From positions 1,302,001 to 1,366,000 of the forward strand of contig NZ_CP138858.1 in NCBI RefSeq assembly GCF_033878955.1: 64,000 nucleotides of DNA. The letters are read 5' to 3'. Below the pieces are notes generated by a model. That model was not told the origin of the DNA. It made no database searches and saw nothing but the letters and a program-made list of their open reading frames with translations. Position numbers and translations under genes: made by a program. The DNA is from Coraliomargarita algicola (GTDB taxonomy: Bacteria; Verrucomicrobiota; Verrucomicrobiia; Opitutales; Coraliomargaritaceae). Below, in pieces: positions 25,024-34,939 of the stretch (position 1 is its first letter; each line of letters opens with the position of its first letter).

Positions 25024-26580
25024 TTATCGAGTCACAGACTCCCATGACTTCCCAAAACGGATCTCACTTACATGCAGAGGTATATCACCAATGACGTGCA
25101 ATATGATTGAATCCAATGGATCCTTACTGGTGTCGCCTTCGGCACGCAGTCTCCAAATCGGCTCCTCCCGCAGTTGCTCGGGGTCACCTATGACATCCAG
25201 ATTGATCTGATCCTGTGCGTGAGGCCGGATCAGAATTTTCCCCACCAATAGATTCGCCTCATTCGGGTTGGTCTTGGCTGAAATTCGCTCACTACTCCCG
25301 TAGCGACATAGCAAGGTATGCCCCTTAAAGATGCCGGTCGTCAGTCGATCCGAGTCATTCTTCGACGGATTATCTGTATTCCTGAAATTGACGAAGAGGG
25401 TCGAAGCATCGCCATCCTGCGTGGCTGTATCCGCCTTGTAGAGCACACTAAAATAGTAGGTGCCACTCTGATCACGACGAATCGGATGCGCCAAACGACG
25501 GTGCAAAGTTGAATTGCCGGAGATGACAGCCGATTTGCCAGTGGCACTAAAAAAATCTCCGAAGCTAAAGCCTTCGGCCAGAACCAGGGCATCGCGCCGG
25601 ATGACCTCCATCGACAGAGTACGTGCCAAGCCACGCCAAGGAGTATCCCAGCCCAAACCACCCTCGCCCAACTCTACGGGCTGGTTCAGCTCCACAGGGT
25701 AATCAAAGTTATCCCGTGCCCATGGGGTTCGACTGACCTCGGAAGGCAGATAGTCGAGCACTTTGCTGCGATTCCCCGTATCCAAAAACGCCAACTCAGT
25801 CTGCCCACCGAAAACGGCGGTTTCCCCCTTGGCGATAAAGGAAATGTCGTCTGCCGATTCTGGATTGGTCCGCCAGACTTCTCCGTCGTAGACGCGGATC
25901 GCTTCACCAACGGAGCCAACTTCAATCGAATACTCAGTGCCGACATCCACGAGAACCGAGTAAGGGGTCCGCACTTCAAAGGTCTCACCGATGAAAAAGT
26001 TTTCAAAGCCTAAGTAGCCATAATGTAGAAAGGCTTTATCAGCCGTCTCCAAGCTCAGGTGAGCAGGTCCTTCGAGAACGATACGTGCCCCTTTATCCAA
26101 GCCAAAAACAATGGTTCCGGACTCCAATACGATGTCTCCAAGAGAGAGTCGGCCGCCCTCTACAAAGGTCAAAGCATTGTCTTTAAAGACGCAATTCTCC
26201 ATGCGAAGAATCGAAGCCACTTCAACCGAAGCAGCAGGTGGATTCACCGACACGTACTCCGGATCGACACCATCGGACGGGTTCCACCACAGTAGACCGG
26301 CCATAAAGATAACAAGTGCGGCAGCAATCCCTTGCCACCAACGATTCGAGACCGACTGCTTAGGCGTTGTTTTCGGAGCGTAATCCAACATCAGCAAATC
26401 TGAACCTGCAGAGTCAATACCAGCCATATCGCTCAAGGCCATATCCAGCGAGGCGGCACTCCTAAAATCCGCACGTAGTCCGGCATCCGTGCGCAAGCGC
26501 TCCTGCAAGCGAGCCAACTCGATCTCGTTGATCTCACCACTCAAATAGCGGTCAATTAATTTCCAATCTTCGTTTTTCAT
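25024..26580 (-). CDS. FecR-type transmembrane regulator with C-terminal secreted domain
   Basis: 518 aa. The N-terminal cytoplasmic part (about 1-80, KLIDRYLSGEINEIELARLQ) is the anti-sigma-like head. One membrane helix lies at 82-99 (WQGIAAALVIFMAGLLWW). A FecR domain at about 135-270 includes FEVRTPYSVLVDVGTEYSIE and RVYDGEVW. The C-terminal 240 residues resemble a lectin-like sandwich. Its start overlaps the stop of the ECF sigma gene by four bases (ATGA), the usual arrangement for an ECF sigma/FecR regulator pair. Likely transmits an extracellular signal to that sigma factor. Confidence 0.85.
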   Translation of the reverse strand: MKNEDWKLIDRYLSGEINEIELARLQERLRTDAGLRADFRSAASLDMALSDMAGIDSAGSDLLMLDYAPKTTPKQSVSNRWWQGIAAALVIFMAGLLWWNPSDGVDPEYVSVNPPAASVEVASILRMENCVFKDNALTFVEGGRLSLGDIVLESGTIVFGLDKGARIVLEGPAHLSLETADKAFLHYGYLGFENFFIGETFEVRTPYSVLVDVGTEYSIEVGSVGEAIRVYDGEVWRTNPESADDISFIAKGETAVFGGQTELAFLDTGNRSKVLDYLPSEVSRTPWARDNFDYPVELNQPVELGEGGLGWDTPWRGLARTLSMEVIRRDALVLAEGFSFGDFFSATGKSAVISGNSTLHRRLAHPIRRDQSGTYYFSVLYKADTATQDGDASTLFVNFRNTDNPSKNDSDRLTTGIFKGHTLLCRYGSSERISAKTNPNEANLLVGKILIRPHAQDQINLDVIGDPEQLREEPIWRLRAEGDTSKDPLDSIILHVIGDIPLHVSEIRFGKSWESVTR

Positions 26581-27077
26581 TTGATCCCCTCATTGGCCAA
26601 TTTACCTTGAACACAATTCAGTAAGGTCAGTCGAAGACGACTGAGCAACTGATAGAGCGCAGCTGGTGTCTTACCAATTTCAGCTGCGAGTTTCTTTTTC
26701 GACTGATCGGGGGTATAGGCTTTAATCACAAGCCCACGATATTTCTCAGGCAATTTACGGATACACTTCTGCAGTGCCTGAATTTCTGCAGCACGTTCGG
26801 AGGTTTCCTCGACGCCTTCATCGGCAATCAAGCTCAGTAGGTCTTCATCCAAAACCAAGCGATCTCTCGCCTTGGATCGGCGGTATTTCAGAATTTCATA
26901 GCGTGCAATCACGCACATCCAACGCCCGAATCCTTCCGCGTCCTCAAGTGTCGAGAATTTACGCCAGGCCACCAGACTGACTTCCTGCATGACTTCGTTC
27001 ACATCCTCAATCGTAGGCAGCCCTGCACGTACATACGCACGCACCTTGGACTCGTGCATCGAGGTACAAACGAACAA
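26577..27077 (-). CDS. ECF sigma factor (Rhodopirellula/Verrucomicrobium type) with a frame disruption at its N-terminus
   Basis: As drawn, 166 aa from a TTG. SKVRAYVRAGLPTIEDVNEVMQEVSLVAWRK is normal region 2 and KLAAEIGKTPAALYQLLSRLR is region 4. The family normally begins with a sequence like FVRLLTRHQSRL. That start is present in another frame: ATG at 27102 gives MSDLKMEDFVRLY, and skipping one C at 27063 continues as SMHESKVRAYV, restoring the expected alignment. So the gene has a one-base insertion or uses an odd start. ATG 27059 is another possibility. It couples to the FecR gene by a 4-base overlap. Confidence 0.78.
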   Translation of the reverse strand: MFVCTSMHESKVRAYVRAGLPTIEDVNEVMQEVSLVAWRKFSTLEDAEGFGRWMCVIARYEILKYRRSKARDRLVLDEDLLSLIADEGVEETSERAAEIQALQKCIRKLPEKYRGLVIKAYTPDQSKKKLAAEIGKTPAALYQLLSRLRLTLLNCVQGKLANEGIK

Positions 27078-27175
27078 AATCCTCCATTTTTAGATCTGAC
27101 ATCGGTAATTCATTAACTCCACTTGTTTACTACCGCAATTCACAAGATGTGACGAAATAAATCTAAATAATGAAT

Positions 27176-28786
27176 CTACTCCAGAGTCTCGATGCCCACG
27201 GGGCCTGCTTCAAAATCAGAGGGGCTCAACCACGCTGAACGCACTTCCACTCCTTCCATGGTACGCTCATACAGATCTACGCTCTTCGGATCCATGTAGG
27301 GATACTCATCGAAGATATCACCATGACCAGCCATTCGGGGGTCACCTTCGTCTGTCAATCGCTGCAACAAACGCAGGCGCAGTTTGTTACGCTTGTCTAC
27401 AAATTCAGGATAACCAGCCAAATTGAGCAAACAATCGGGATCTTCGGAAATTTGATACAGCTCCTCCTGAGGGCGCTTACCGAAATTCCATTGCCAGAAG
27501 TGGTGTAAGCTCGGATCGGTGCGACCTTCGAGAATCTCGGTTTTCGTGGCGCCACCGTCGGTGTTGGCATAGCCGGCCTCTGGATTACCAACCGGCCAGC
27601 GTCCGGGCTCAAAATTAATGATATAAAGAAAATCGCCCTCGACAATCGCCCGCGTTGGATAGCCGACATTGTTGGGACGCCCCACATCATGGCGTTCTTT
27701 TCCGAGCAGGACATGATCCCTAACTTGCTCGGACGGACGGTTTTCCAGAATGGGGCTCAAGCTGCGACCGGTGATTGATGCCATACCAGAGCGATCGGCT
27801 TCAATCCCCGCCACTTCCAGAAAAGTGGGCACCAAATCAATCAGGCTCACAAACTCGTCCACCGAGCGCCCGGCGGAACGAATACCCTCGGGCCAATAAA
27901 TGATCAAAGGCAAATGATTGGAATACTCGTAGGTCTGCCCCTTCACCCGCGGAAAGGGCATGCCGTTATCCGAAGTCACGATAATAATCGTGTTATCCAA
28001 GATGCCTCGAGCTTCAAGCTCGTCCACCATCTCCCCCAAACGGGCGTCGAAATACTCCAGTTCAAAAACGTAGTCCAAAATATCGTCGCGCACCACATCC
28101 GTATCCGGCCAGAACTCGGGGATCCATTTGACATCCTCCAGCGATTTGCCACCGACCTTACGACCACTTTGAAACTCATATTTTCGGTGCGGTTCCCAGC
28201 CTCCATACCAAAAGAAAAAGGGCTCTTCGCTTTGACCATCGTTCAGAAAGGTCTTAAAATTGGCCACATAATCAACGATATGAATCCCACTGGTAGGCGG
28301 ATCGAGAGTGAGATCGGTATATTGATTCACCAATACATCGCGCCGCTTGCCATTTGCATCAAAGGCTTTTCCCGGCAGCCAGCCTTTGCCCGTATAGCCG
28401 ACATGGTAGCCATTCTCGTTCAAGACCTCGGCCACAGACTTAAACTCCAGAGGAAACGAAGCCCAGTGATTACCGGCCTCTTTTAACTGCCAGGAGTTCC
28501 GCCCTGTCAGGATGCAAGCGCGCGACGGTCCACATTTGGAATTGGGCGTATAGGCTCGTTGAAAAAGAAGACCATGATCCGCCAAGCGGTCCATCGTAGG
28601 CGTGGCGACCCAATCGGTTCCGTATGCCCCCGCATGCAAGCCGGCATCATCCGCCACACAAAGCAAAATATTGGGCCTAGCGGATTCTGCCCTCAATATA
28701 GTGGACGACATCAACACAGCAGAGCCGAAAAAAAACAGCCCCGCTAAGTTTTTAGTCAAAGTGTCTCTAAGAGTTAAAGTGAACAT
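27176..28786 (-). CDS. Secreted sulfatase (S1 family, heparan-sulfatase-like subgroup)
   Basis: 536 aa. The signal peptide is long (about 1-33, ending ILRAES). PNILLCVADDAGLHAGAYG gives the Asp pair 46-47. The formylglycine signature is C85-G-P-S-R89 followed by ACILTGRNSWQ; FFFWYGGWEPHRKYEF and VTSDNGMPFPRVKGQTYEYS follow. The ADDAGLHAGAYG/NSWQLKEA pattern is typical of a sulfatase branch often annotated as heparan N-sulfatase-like, so an N- or O-sulfate on a glycan is the target. It lies between the ECF sigma factor and the unrecognised secreted protein, all leftward. Confidence 0.9.
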   Translation of the reverse strand: MFTLTLRDTLTKNLAGLFFFGSAVLMSSTILRAESARPNILLCVADDAGLHAGAYGTDWVATPTMDRLADHGLLFQRAYTPNSKCGPSRACILTGRNSWQLKEAGNHWASFPLEFKSVAEVLNENGYHVGYTGKGWLPGKAFDANGKRRDVLVNQYTDLTLDPPTSGIHIVDYVANFKTFLNDGQSEEPFFFWYGGWEPHRKYEFQSGRKVGGKSLEDVKWIPEFWPDTDVVRDDILDYVFELEYFDARLGEMVDELEARGILDNTIIIVTSDNGMPFPRVKGQTYEYSNHLPLIIYWPEGIRSAGRSVDEFVSLIDLVPTFLEVAGIEADRSGMASITGRSLSPILENRPSEQVRDHVLLGKERHDVGRPNNVGYPTRAIVEGDFLYIINFEPGRWPVGNPEAGYANTDGGATKTEILEGRTDPSLHHFWQWNFGKRPQEELYQISEDPDCLLNLAGYPEFVDKRNKLRLRLLQRLTDEGDPRMAGHGDIFDEYPYMDPKSVDLYERTMEGVEVRSAWLSPSDFEAGPVGIETLE

Positions 28787-28816
28787 ATACTAAGAGACCG
28801 CCGGACAGCTAAGTTT

Positions 28817-30895
28817 TTAACGTTTTTCGAGAAAAATAGCATCCAAGGCAGGAACGCGAACTTGATCGCTGTGCATAATACGGGAGCCATCATTCTCCTT
28901 CCGCGTCCCTGAAATACGATAGTACGCACCATCGTAGTCAGGAAAGAGCGAGGTCAGGTCAAAAACTTGCTCGTGCAATGAAGGGTTCGACAACACCACA
29001 CCCTGCTCAAATTCGCGGGCAAATAACTGCCCGCCTTGGTGAATCTTTAGATTCCGCAGAGCCACCGCGCCTTGATACTCAAAAGTAATTTTAAGCGAAA
29101 GTGTATCCAGATTCACATCCCCCACATCCCGAAAATAAAATGACTGCCGAATAAAACCTTCGGTGCCAAAAACTCCTTCCAAGTCATTGTAAAACCCGTT
29201 CTTTCGCGCGGAATCCTCATACTCCGGTAATTCGTCGGCAGATACTTTAATCGCTCTGGGGTAAGCGCTTCCCGCCAGCGATGGGGCCAGTGGCTCCTTC
29301 GAAATCACTTCAAAGGATAGGACGATATCCCCCGCCGGTCGCTTGAGGCCCTTCAGAGTCAATGTGATGGGTGCCAACGGATCGTCGTCATTTCCCTCAA
29401 GAATCAGCGCATCACCGCCCCCTTGACGCATGCTTGCCCCATGCAATTCAAGCTTTGTCAACAATGGCTCCCCCCAACGCACCCCGTCTCCGTCCAACAA
29501 GTCTGGCATGGCTTCCTCCAGGCGTAAGATCGGCCCAACTGCTTGTCCCAACCAATGAACCTGCCCGCGATGCCCCGCGACGAACTCGTCCAATGGCGCA
29601 CCGCTCTCCTCGTTAGAAACACTGGTCGCATAGACACCCAGGCTGGAGAGTGTGCCCAAGCCCAAACGCGCGTATTGTTCTTGATTCTCGAGATCGAAGT
29701 CCGACTTAAACTTAAGTGCCGAAAAATTAAATGGGTAAGGCACCTTTCCAAAAGCCGTCCAGTAATCAAAATGGTTAATCGGCGTCGAGTAGCCGCGGAA
29801 GGCATCATGATGATAGGGAAAGCCCTCGGCCTCCATACCGCTAAACACCCCGACCGCACGCTGGTGCTTATCCGAACCGCCATCGCCTACGATAATGAAT
29901 TCAGGCCCCATGCGTGCACGCAATCGTTCGGCCCATGCCACCATACCTTCACGCCAGACATTCCGACCATCAACATAGCCATCTAAATCCGTCACGCCAT
30001 CGACATTGACATCCATGTCTGGCCAGCGCGCCACCCAGTAAGTCACATCAAAAGCCACCCCGCCAAAACCTTTCAGATCTCCGGTCTTGGGATCGAATTT
30101 AGAAACGATTTCATCCACAAACAGATCCGAAGCCTGCTGCCCATTGGCGTCCCTGGGGCAAGTGCTGGCATGATTATAAAACCAAAGAATCTGCCCGCCC
30201 CAAACACCGCCGACAATCGGCGCCACGTAGAGCCCATTATAATCCTGCACCTCAGAACCATACAGGCCCCGATCCACCTCTATTGTTCCAGTCGTGAGAT
30301 CAACCGACGTCAAACGGGCATATTCCGTCTTCTTCCAATTGAGGCGACCATCTGGAAAACGCTCCACTAAAACAAGATCCGGCGCATGCCATTCTCTTTC
30401 CCGCCGATCAATATACCCCTTCATCGAGAAACGATCCACATGCTCAACTTTCAATACCGAAGAGCCACGCTCAACCGAACCATCCACAGCCGATCCCGTA
30501 TGCAAGGCCCAATGCCCGGGGAAATAGCGCGCCTGCACCTCCGGATGTTCTCTGGCCGCCCGCGCTTCACCATTCAGATGCCATAGAAACAAAGTTTCCG
30601 GGTGCGCTGCCAAATAACGCTGCGCCCATGCAGGCGAATCGGGATGCACATCGAGTTCTTCATTCCAGAATTTGCGAATAACGACTGTGTAATCTTCCAA
30701 ACTCTGGCTCCAGGCCTCATAGGATCGGTGGCTAGGCCGATGCATTTCCCCACGAAAAGCAATCAAGGCCGGAAATCCCTCTTGAAAGACGCGTTTCGCT
30801 TCAATGCCGACCGGATAATTCTGCCCCAGCGCCACCGAGCACACGGCAATCACAAAAAACATGGAAATTCTAAGAATGCGAAACGTCATACTCAT
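28817..30895 (-). CDS. Unrecognised secreted protein, probable TIM-barrel glycosidase-like
   Basis: 692 aa with a signal peptide (about 1-24, ending CSVALG). The central part (about 70-470) reads like an alpha/beta barrel: LFLWHLNGEARAAR, VAFDVTYWVARWPDMDVNVD, EFIIVGDGGSDKHQ and GLGTLSSLGVYATSVSNEES. About 500-692 is a beta-sandwich. I cannot assign a GH family and see no certain catalytic pair. The neighbours (sulfatase downstream, GH110-like gene divergent) suggest a role in the same polysaccharide pathway. The start at 30895 could also be the Met two codons later. The 143-base gap to the divergent GH110 gene should hold both promoters. Confidence 0.6.
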   Translation of the reverse strand: MSMTFRILRISMFFVIAVCSVALGQNYPVGIEAKRVFQEGFPALIAFRGEMHRPSHRSYEAWSQSLEDYTVVIRKFWNEELDVHPDSPAWAQRYLAAHPETLFLWHLNGEARAAREHPEVQARYFPGHWALHTGSAVDGSVERGSSVLKVEHVDRFSMKGYIDRREREWHAPDLVLVERFPDGRLNWKKTEYARLTSVDLTTGTIEVDRGLYGSEVQDYNGLYVAPIVGGVWGGQILWFYNHASTCPRDANGQQASDLFVDEIVSKFDPKTGDLKGFGGVAFDVTYWVARWPDMDVNVDGVTDLDGYVDGRNVWREGMVAWAERLRARMGPEFIIVGDGGSDKHQRAVGVFSGMEAEGFPYHHDAFRGYSTPINHFDYWTAFGKVPYPFNFSALKFKSDFDLENQEQYARLGLGTLSSLGVYATSVSNEESGAPLDEFVAGHRGQVHWLGQAVGPILRLEEAMPDLLDGDGVRWGEPLLTKLELHGASMRQGGGDALILEGNDDDPLAPITLTLKGLKRPAGDIVLSFEVISKEPLAPSLAGSAYPRAIKVSADELPEYEDSARKNGFYNDLEGVFGTEGFIRQSFYFRDVGDVNLDTLSLKITFEYQGAVALRNLKIHQGGQLFAREFEQGVVLSNPSLHEQVFDLTSLFPDYDGAYYRISGTRKENDGSRIMHSDQVRVPALDAIFLEKR

Positions 30896-31038
30896 GAACT
30901 ACCCGACACGACGAAATCTAACGAAATATCCCATCCTGTATCCGATTCGATTCATCATGCACTGCAAATGAATCCCCCGAAAAACGTAAAATTTCCAGAC
31001 TACTGGATGTAATAAGATAACACATTCCCATTTCGATT

Positions 31039-32877
31039 ATGCACAAACCCTTAGTTCACCTCGCCACTTGGCTCTTTGCTTTTATATTGAGCTCTATTTT
31101 TATCCCTGCGCTACAGGCAAAAAGTCTTCGTATCACAGCACCGGGGACTGGCATAGATGCCACCCCAATTTTACTAGACGCTCTCGCACAATGCGTCAAC
31201 GAAGACATCGATGAACTCATTCTAGAATCTGGGCGCTACGATCTATATCCCGACTCTGCCCCGGAACGATTTGTCCACGTCAGCAACCACGACGACGGGC
31301 TCCGCCGCACCGCGCTGGCTATCTGGAATGTGAACAATCTAACGATTTCAGGTCATGGTGCAAAACTCATCGCACACGGCCAGGCATTCATACCAATAAC
31401 GATTTATAATTCGTCAAATATCGCCATCGAAGGTCTCACGATCGACTGGGCCACACCGCTTCACATGCAAGGCACAGTAACCGGTATCGACCCGGAGAAC
31501 AATTCCTTCACCGCCCACATGCTCGACGCCGAAAATGTATTCATCAATCGCGGACGAATCCTACACGGCGAAGGAGGCTCCCCGCTCAATGGCATCAACG
31601 ATTTCACGCTCAAGCCCAATAAAGAATGGTGGCAAAATGCAGAATGGACGCACTGGGTCGATAGCCAGACTGGACGCCCACTGCCGAAATCTCGACAACA
31701 GCCCATCCTTGAATGGCACCCTCGCTGGAAGACTCCAGCCACATTTATGGATTTGGGCGAAGGCGCATTCAGCTTTACCAATGCCACCGCATCCATGCCT
31801 CAAGTAGGGGATACTTTTATTTCCAAAGGCCTACTCATGCCCAACCGCATGAGCCCTGCCATTCACATGGAGAACGCCAGCGACATCGCACTGAAACAAG
31901 TCACCATCCATCATGCAGGCGGCATGGGACTCATTGCTCAGCGCAGCAGCGATATAACGATCGACGCAATGAACGTCCGACTCCCCGAAAAGAGTGAACG
32001 CTGGGTCACAACGACGGCTGACGCCACTCACTTCGTACTGTGCAAAGGAGACATCACGGTCACGAACTCCTACTTCGAATACATGCTGGACGATGCGCTC
32101 AACGTTCATGGGCTCTCCGCAGTCATCCGAAAACAAACTGGCCCTGCCTCACTCGAATGCGAGCTCATACATTTCCAACAACTCGGCCTCGAGTTCGCAC
32201 AGCCAGGAGAGCGTCTTCGCTTCTCCCAACAAGCCGACCTCGTTCCATACGGAGAGCGTAAGGTAAAAAGCTACCGAAAGCTGAATAGCAGTCGCTTCGA
32301 AGTAACCTTTACCGAACCAATAGATACTTTCCTTCAACCGGGCAGCTATCTGGACAATCTGGATTGCAATCCAGACCTAACATTCTCCGGAAATACCGTC
32401 CGCAACAACCGGGCGCGCAGCATTATCTTTTCAACTGCCGGTAAAGTTGTCATCGAAAACAATCGATTCGAACACGGCACCATGGCCGCCATACTCATCG
32501 AAGGCGATGCCAACAACTGGTTTGAATCGGGCCCCGTCGAGGATGTGCTCATTCGCAATAACACTTTCGTCCCGCTCAGCCCCAGCAGTTATATACTGGA
32601 ATTCGGTCCCAATGAAAAGGGCATGAAGACTCTCAGCGATGCTCCCTTCCACCGGAATATCCGTGTGACACAGAATCAATTTAAATTGATCGGCCCGCGC
32701 ATCCTGCATGCCCACCGCATCGACGGTATTTCCTTTGATGCGAATACAGTGCTCACTCAAGCCGACTACGTTTACAGCAAGGCCGCGAGCATCCACATTG
32801 AAAGATCCCGAAACACAAAGGTCAGCGGAAATCGCTTCGATCTACCCAACGAACCCGTCCTTCACATATCTGAATAA
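31039..32877 (+). CDS. Secreted right-handed beta-helix protein, GH110-like alpha-galactosidase
   Basis: 612 aa, signal peptide about 1-27. The parallel beta-helix contains GRYDLYPDSAPERFVHVSNH (65-84), NNLTISGHGAKLIAHG, MSPAIHMENASDI, TTTADATHFVLCKGDI and MLDDALNVHG (349-358). This order matches the GH110 alpha-1,3-galactosidase family as I remember it, where the Asp pair in DDAxNVHG is at the active site. It would remove terminal alpha-galactose. Followed by an SSS symporter after 35 bases, likely one transcription unit for hydrolysis and uptake. Another polygalacturonase-like helix enzyme is the alternative. Confidence 0.7.
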   Translation: MHKPLVHLATWLFAFILSSIFIPALQAKSLRITAPGTGIDATPILLDALAQCVNEDIDELILESGRYDLYPDSAPERFVHVSNHDDGLRRTALAIWNVNNLTISGHGAKLIAHGQAFIPITIYNSSNIAIEGLTIDWATPLHMQGTVTGIDPENNSFTAHMLDAENVFINRGRILHGEGGSPLNGINDFTLKPNKEWWQNAEWTHWVDSQTGRPLPKSRQQPILEWHPRWKTPATFMDLGEGAFSFTNATASMPQVGDTFISKGLLMPNRMSPAIHMENASDIALKQVTIHHAGGMGLIAQRSSDITIDAMNVRLPEKSERWVTTTADATHFVLCKGDITVTNSYFEYMLDDALNVHGLSAVIRKQTGPASLECELIHFQQLGLEFAQPGERLRFSQQADLVPYGERKVKSYRKLNSSRFEVTFTEPIDTFLQPGSYLDNLDCNPDLTFSGNTVRNNRARSIIFSTAGKVVIENNRFEHGTMAAILIEGDANNWFESGPVEDVLIRNNTFVPLSPSSYILEFGPNEKGMKTLSDAPFHRNIRVTQNQFKLIGPRILHAHRIDGISFDANTVLTQADYVYSKAASIHIERSRNTKVSGNRFDLPNEPVLHISE

Positions 32878-32912
32878 GGCTCCCCCCGACTCCACCCACG
32901 CAAAACATCCCC

Positions 32913-34856
32913 ATGAATATACTTGAAGCCGTTCTCTTCATAACCGCAGTTATCAGCGTCATTGCACTAGGTATTTGGAAAAGTCGCAGTGAAGAGCTGA
33001 AAAGCAAGCATGCCGCCAGCGACTACTTTCTAGCTGGTCGCGGTCTGAGCTGGTGGCTGGTCGGCTTCTCCTTGATCGCCGCGAATATATCAACAGAGCA
33101 GTTTGTCGGTATGTCCGGGGGAGCCGCCGATCGCCAAGGACTGGCCATCGCTTCCTGGGAGTGGATTGCCTCCATCACGCTCGTCATTGTCGCATTCTGG
33201 TTTCTGCCCAAATTCCTGCGTACCGGCATCTATACAATTCCAGAATTTCTAGAGTATCGCTTTGATACGGTGGCTCGGCTGGCCATGTCGATTCCTGCCG
33301 TGCTTACGCTGGTTTTTGTCAACACATCGACGGTCATCTTCTCGGGGGCCAAATTCGTCTCCGAATACTATGCGGACGTGCCGATCATCAACAACCTGAC
33401 CGCCATGTGCTGGGCGATTGCGATACTAGCGGCGCTCTATGTTTTCATCGGTGGATTGAAGGCCTGCGCCTGGACCGACTTAATCTGGGGTTCCGCACTG
33501 GTTATCGGGGGAGCCATTGTCATGTTTATGGCCTTTAATTACCTCGGCGAAAAGCCAGCCGAAGAATTGATTCTCACTAAAGTCGCCAACTCCGAAGCCA
33601 CCGTTCAGCAGATCGAACAGGCTGGCTCACTGGAACGTTTCATGTTGCTGAACGACGGTGTCGACGGTGAAGCCGAAGCGGTCGTCGGCAAAAACGCCGC
33701 TGGCGGAAAACTGCACATGGTGCGTCCGTCCGACGATCCCGACATCCCGTGGACCGCACTGCTGATCGGCATGTGGATTCCGAATTTCTTCTACTGGGGT
33801 CTCAACCAATTTATCGTGCAACGAACCCTGGGCTCCAAGTCGCTGGCGGAAGGACAGAGGGGCATCGTTTTCGCCGCTTTCCTCAAGTTAATCATTCCCT
33901 TTGTCGTCGTGATCCCGGGCATCATGGCCTTTAATTTGTTTTCGGATGACCTCCGAAGCACCGCAGATGGCGCCAACACGAAGATTATCGCATCCGCATC
34001 CACAGATGCTCTGTTCAAAGTCGATGAGGATTATGTATCGCTCAATCCGGAGAAGGCACTGGAGATTTATACAACCAATCTAACCGCATCCGGTGCCAAG
34101 CTAGAAGACTTGGACACAGGGCTCGATTCGATGGAAATGGCGAACCGAATCAATAACGCCGCTGCAGAAGTCAAAGCCGCGAACCCTGATCTCGTAATCG
34201 CCGGCACACTGAAAGGCTACGATTACGATGCGGCCTTCCCCGTGCTCGTACGCAATCTGATCAAACCCATGCCATGGATCTCCTGGTTCGTCTTAGCAGC
34301 TCTCTGTGGCGCAGTCATCAGCTCGCTGGCGTCCATGCTCAACTCGGCTTCGACACTTGCCACGATGGACCTCTACGCAAAATTTACCGGCGAAAAGGAT
34401 CAGGCCAAACTCGTCGCCGTCGGCCGCACTCTGGTCATCGTTTTCGTTCTCTTAGCCGCATCCTTTGCACCGAAGCTAGACGCCTTCCGAAGCATCTTCG
34501 CCTACATTCAAGAATTTCAGGGATTTATTTCCCCCGGCATTCTAGCCGTCTTCGTCTTCGGCTTCTTTTCCCCAAAAACACCCCGTTACTTCGGCGTCGT
34601 GGGGATCGTCACCAGTGTCGTCGTCTATGGCGCCCTACTTCTCTTCGCCTCAGAGATTGCGTTTCTCAACCGCATGGCGATCACCGTCGGCATCGTGCTC
34701 TTGACAGGGCTCACACTAACGATTCTCAAACCTTTGGACAAACCAGTAGAAATGCCAGTCAATGAGGAGATGGATCTGAAAACCTCTCCCTTCGCCAAAG
34801 CTGCCGGCGTAGGCGTCGTCATACTGACCATCTCGCTGTATATTGTATTTTGGTAG
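32913..34856 (+). CDS. SSS-family sodium:solute symporter (SGLT-like)
   Basis: 647 aa, about 14 membrane helices. The N-terminus has a helix at about 5-22, then ASDYFLAGRGLSWWLVGFSL and NISTEQFVGMSGGA, both typical of bacterial SGLT-type sugar transporters. A hydrophilic insert around 215-270 is followed by PWTALLIGMWIPNFFYWGLN and QFIVQRTLGSKSLAEGQRG, also characteristic. A second soluble stretch (about 345-430) is longer than usual. It should import a monosaccharide with Na+ after extracellular degradation. The GH110-like enzyme upstream suggests galactose, but this is inference. Confidence 0.9.
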   Translation: MNILEAVLFITAVISVIALGIWKSRSEELKSKHAASDYFLAGRGLSWWLVGFSLIAANISTEQFVGMSGGAADRQGLAIASWEWIASITLVIVAFWFLPKFLRTGIYTIPEFLEYRFDTVARLAMSIPAVLTLVFVNTSTVIFSGAKFVSEYYADVPIINNLTAMCWAIAILAALYVFIGGLKACAWTDLIWGSALVIGGAIVMFMAFNYLGEKPAEELILTKVANSEATVQQIEQAGSLERFMLLNDGVDGEAEAVVGKNAAGGKLHMVRPSDDPDIPWTALLIGMWIPNFFYWGLNQFIVQRTLGSKSLAEGQRGIVFAAFLKLIIPFVVVIPGIMAFNLFSDDLRSTADGANTKIIASASTDALFKVDEDYVSLNPEKALEIYTTNLTASGAKLEDLDTGLDSMEMANRINNAAAEVKAANPDLVIAGTLKGYDYDAAFPVLVRNLIKPMPWISWFVLAALCGAVISSLASMLNSASTLATMDLYAKFTGEKDQAKLVAVGRTLVIVFVLLAASFAPKLDAFRSIFAYIQEFQGFISPGILAVFVFGFFSPKTPRYFGVVGIVTSVVVYGALLLFASEIAFLNRMAITVGIVLLTGLTLTILKPLDKPVEMPVNEEMDLKTSPFAKAAGVGVVILTISLYIVFW

Positions 34857-34939
34857 CCTTGCCCAAAGCTACTCGGCCTCCGATTAACCAGATAATTAAT
34901 CCCGGCAATATCGGAGCTTACCGATCTGGATCGACTTAA

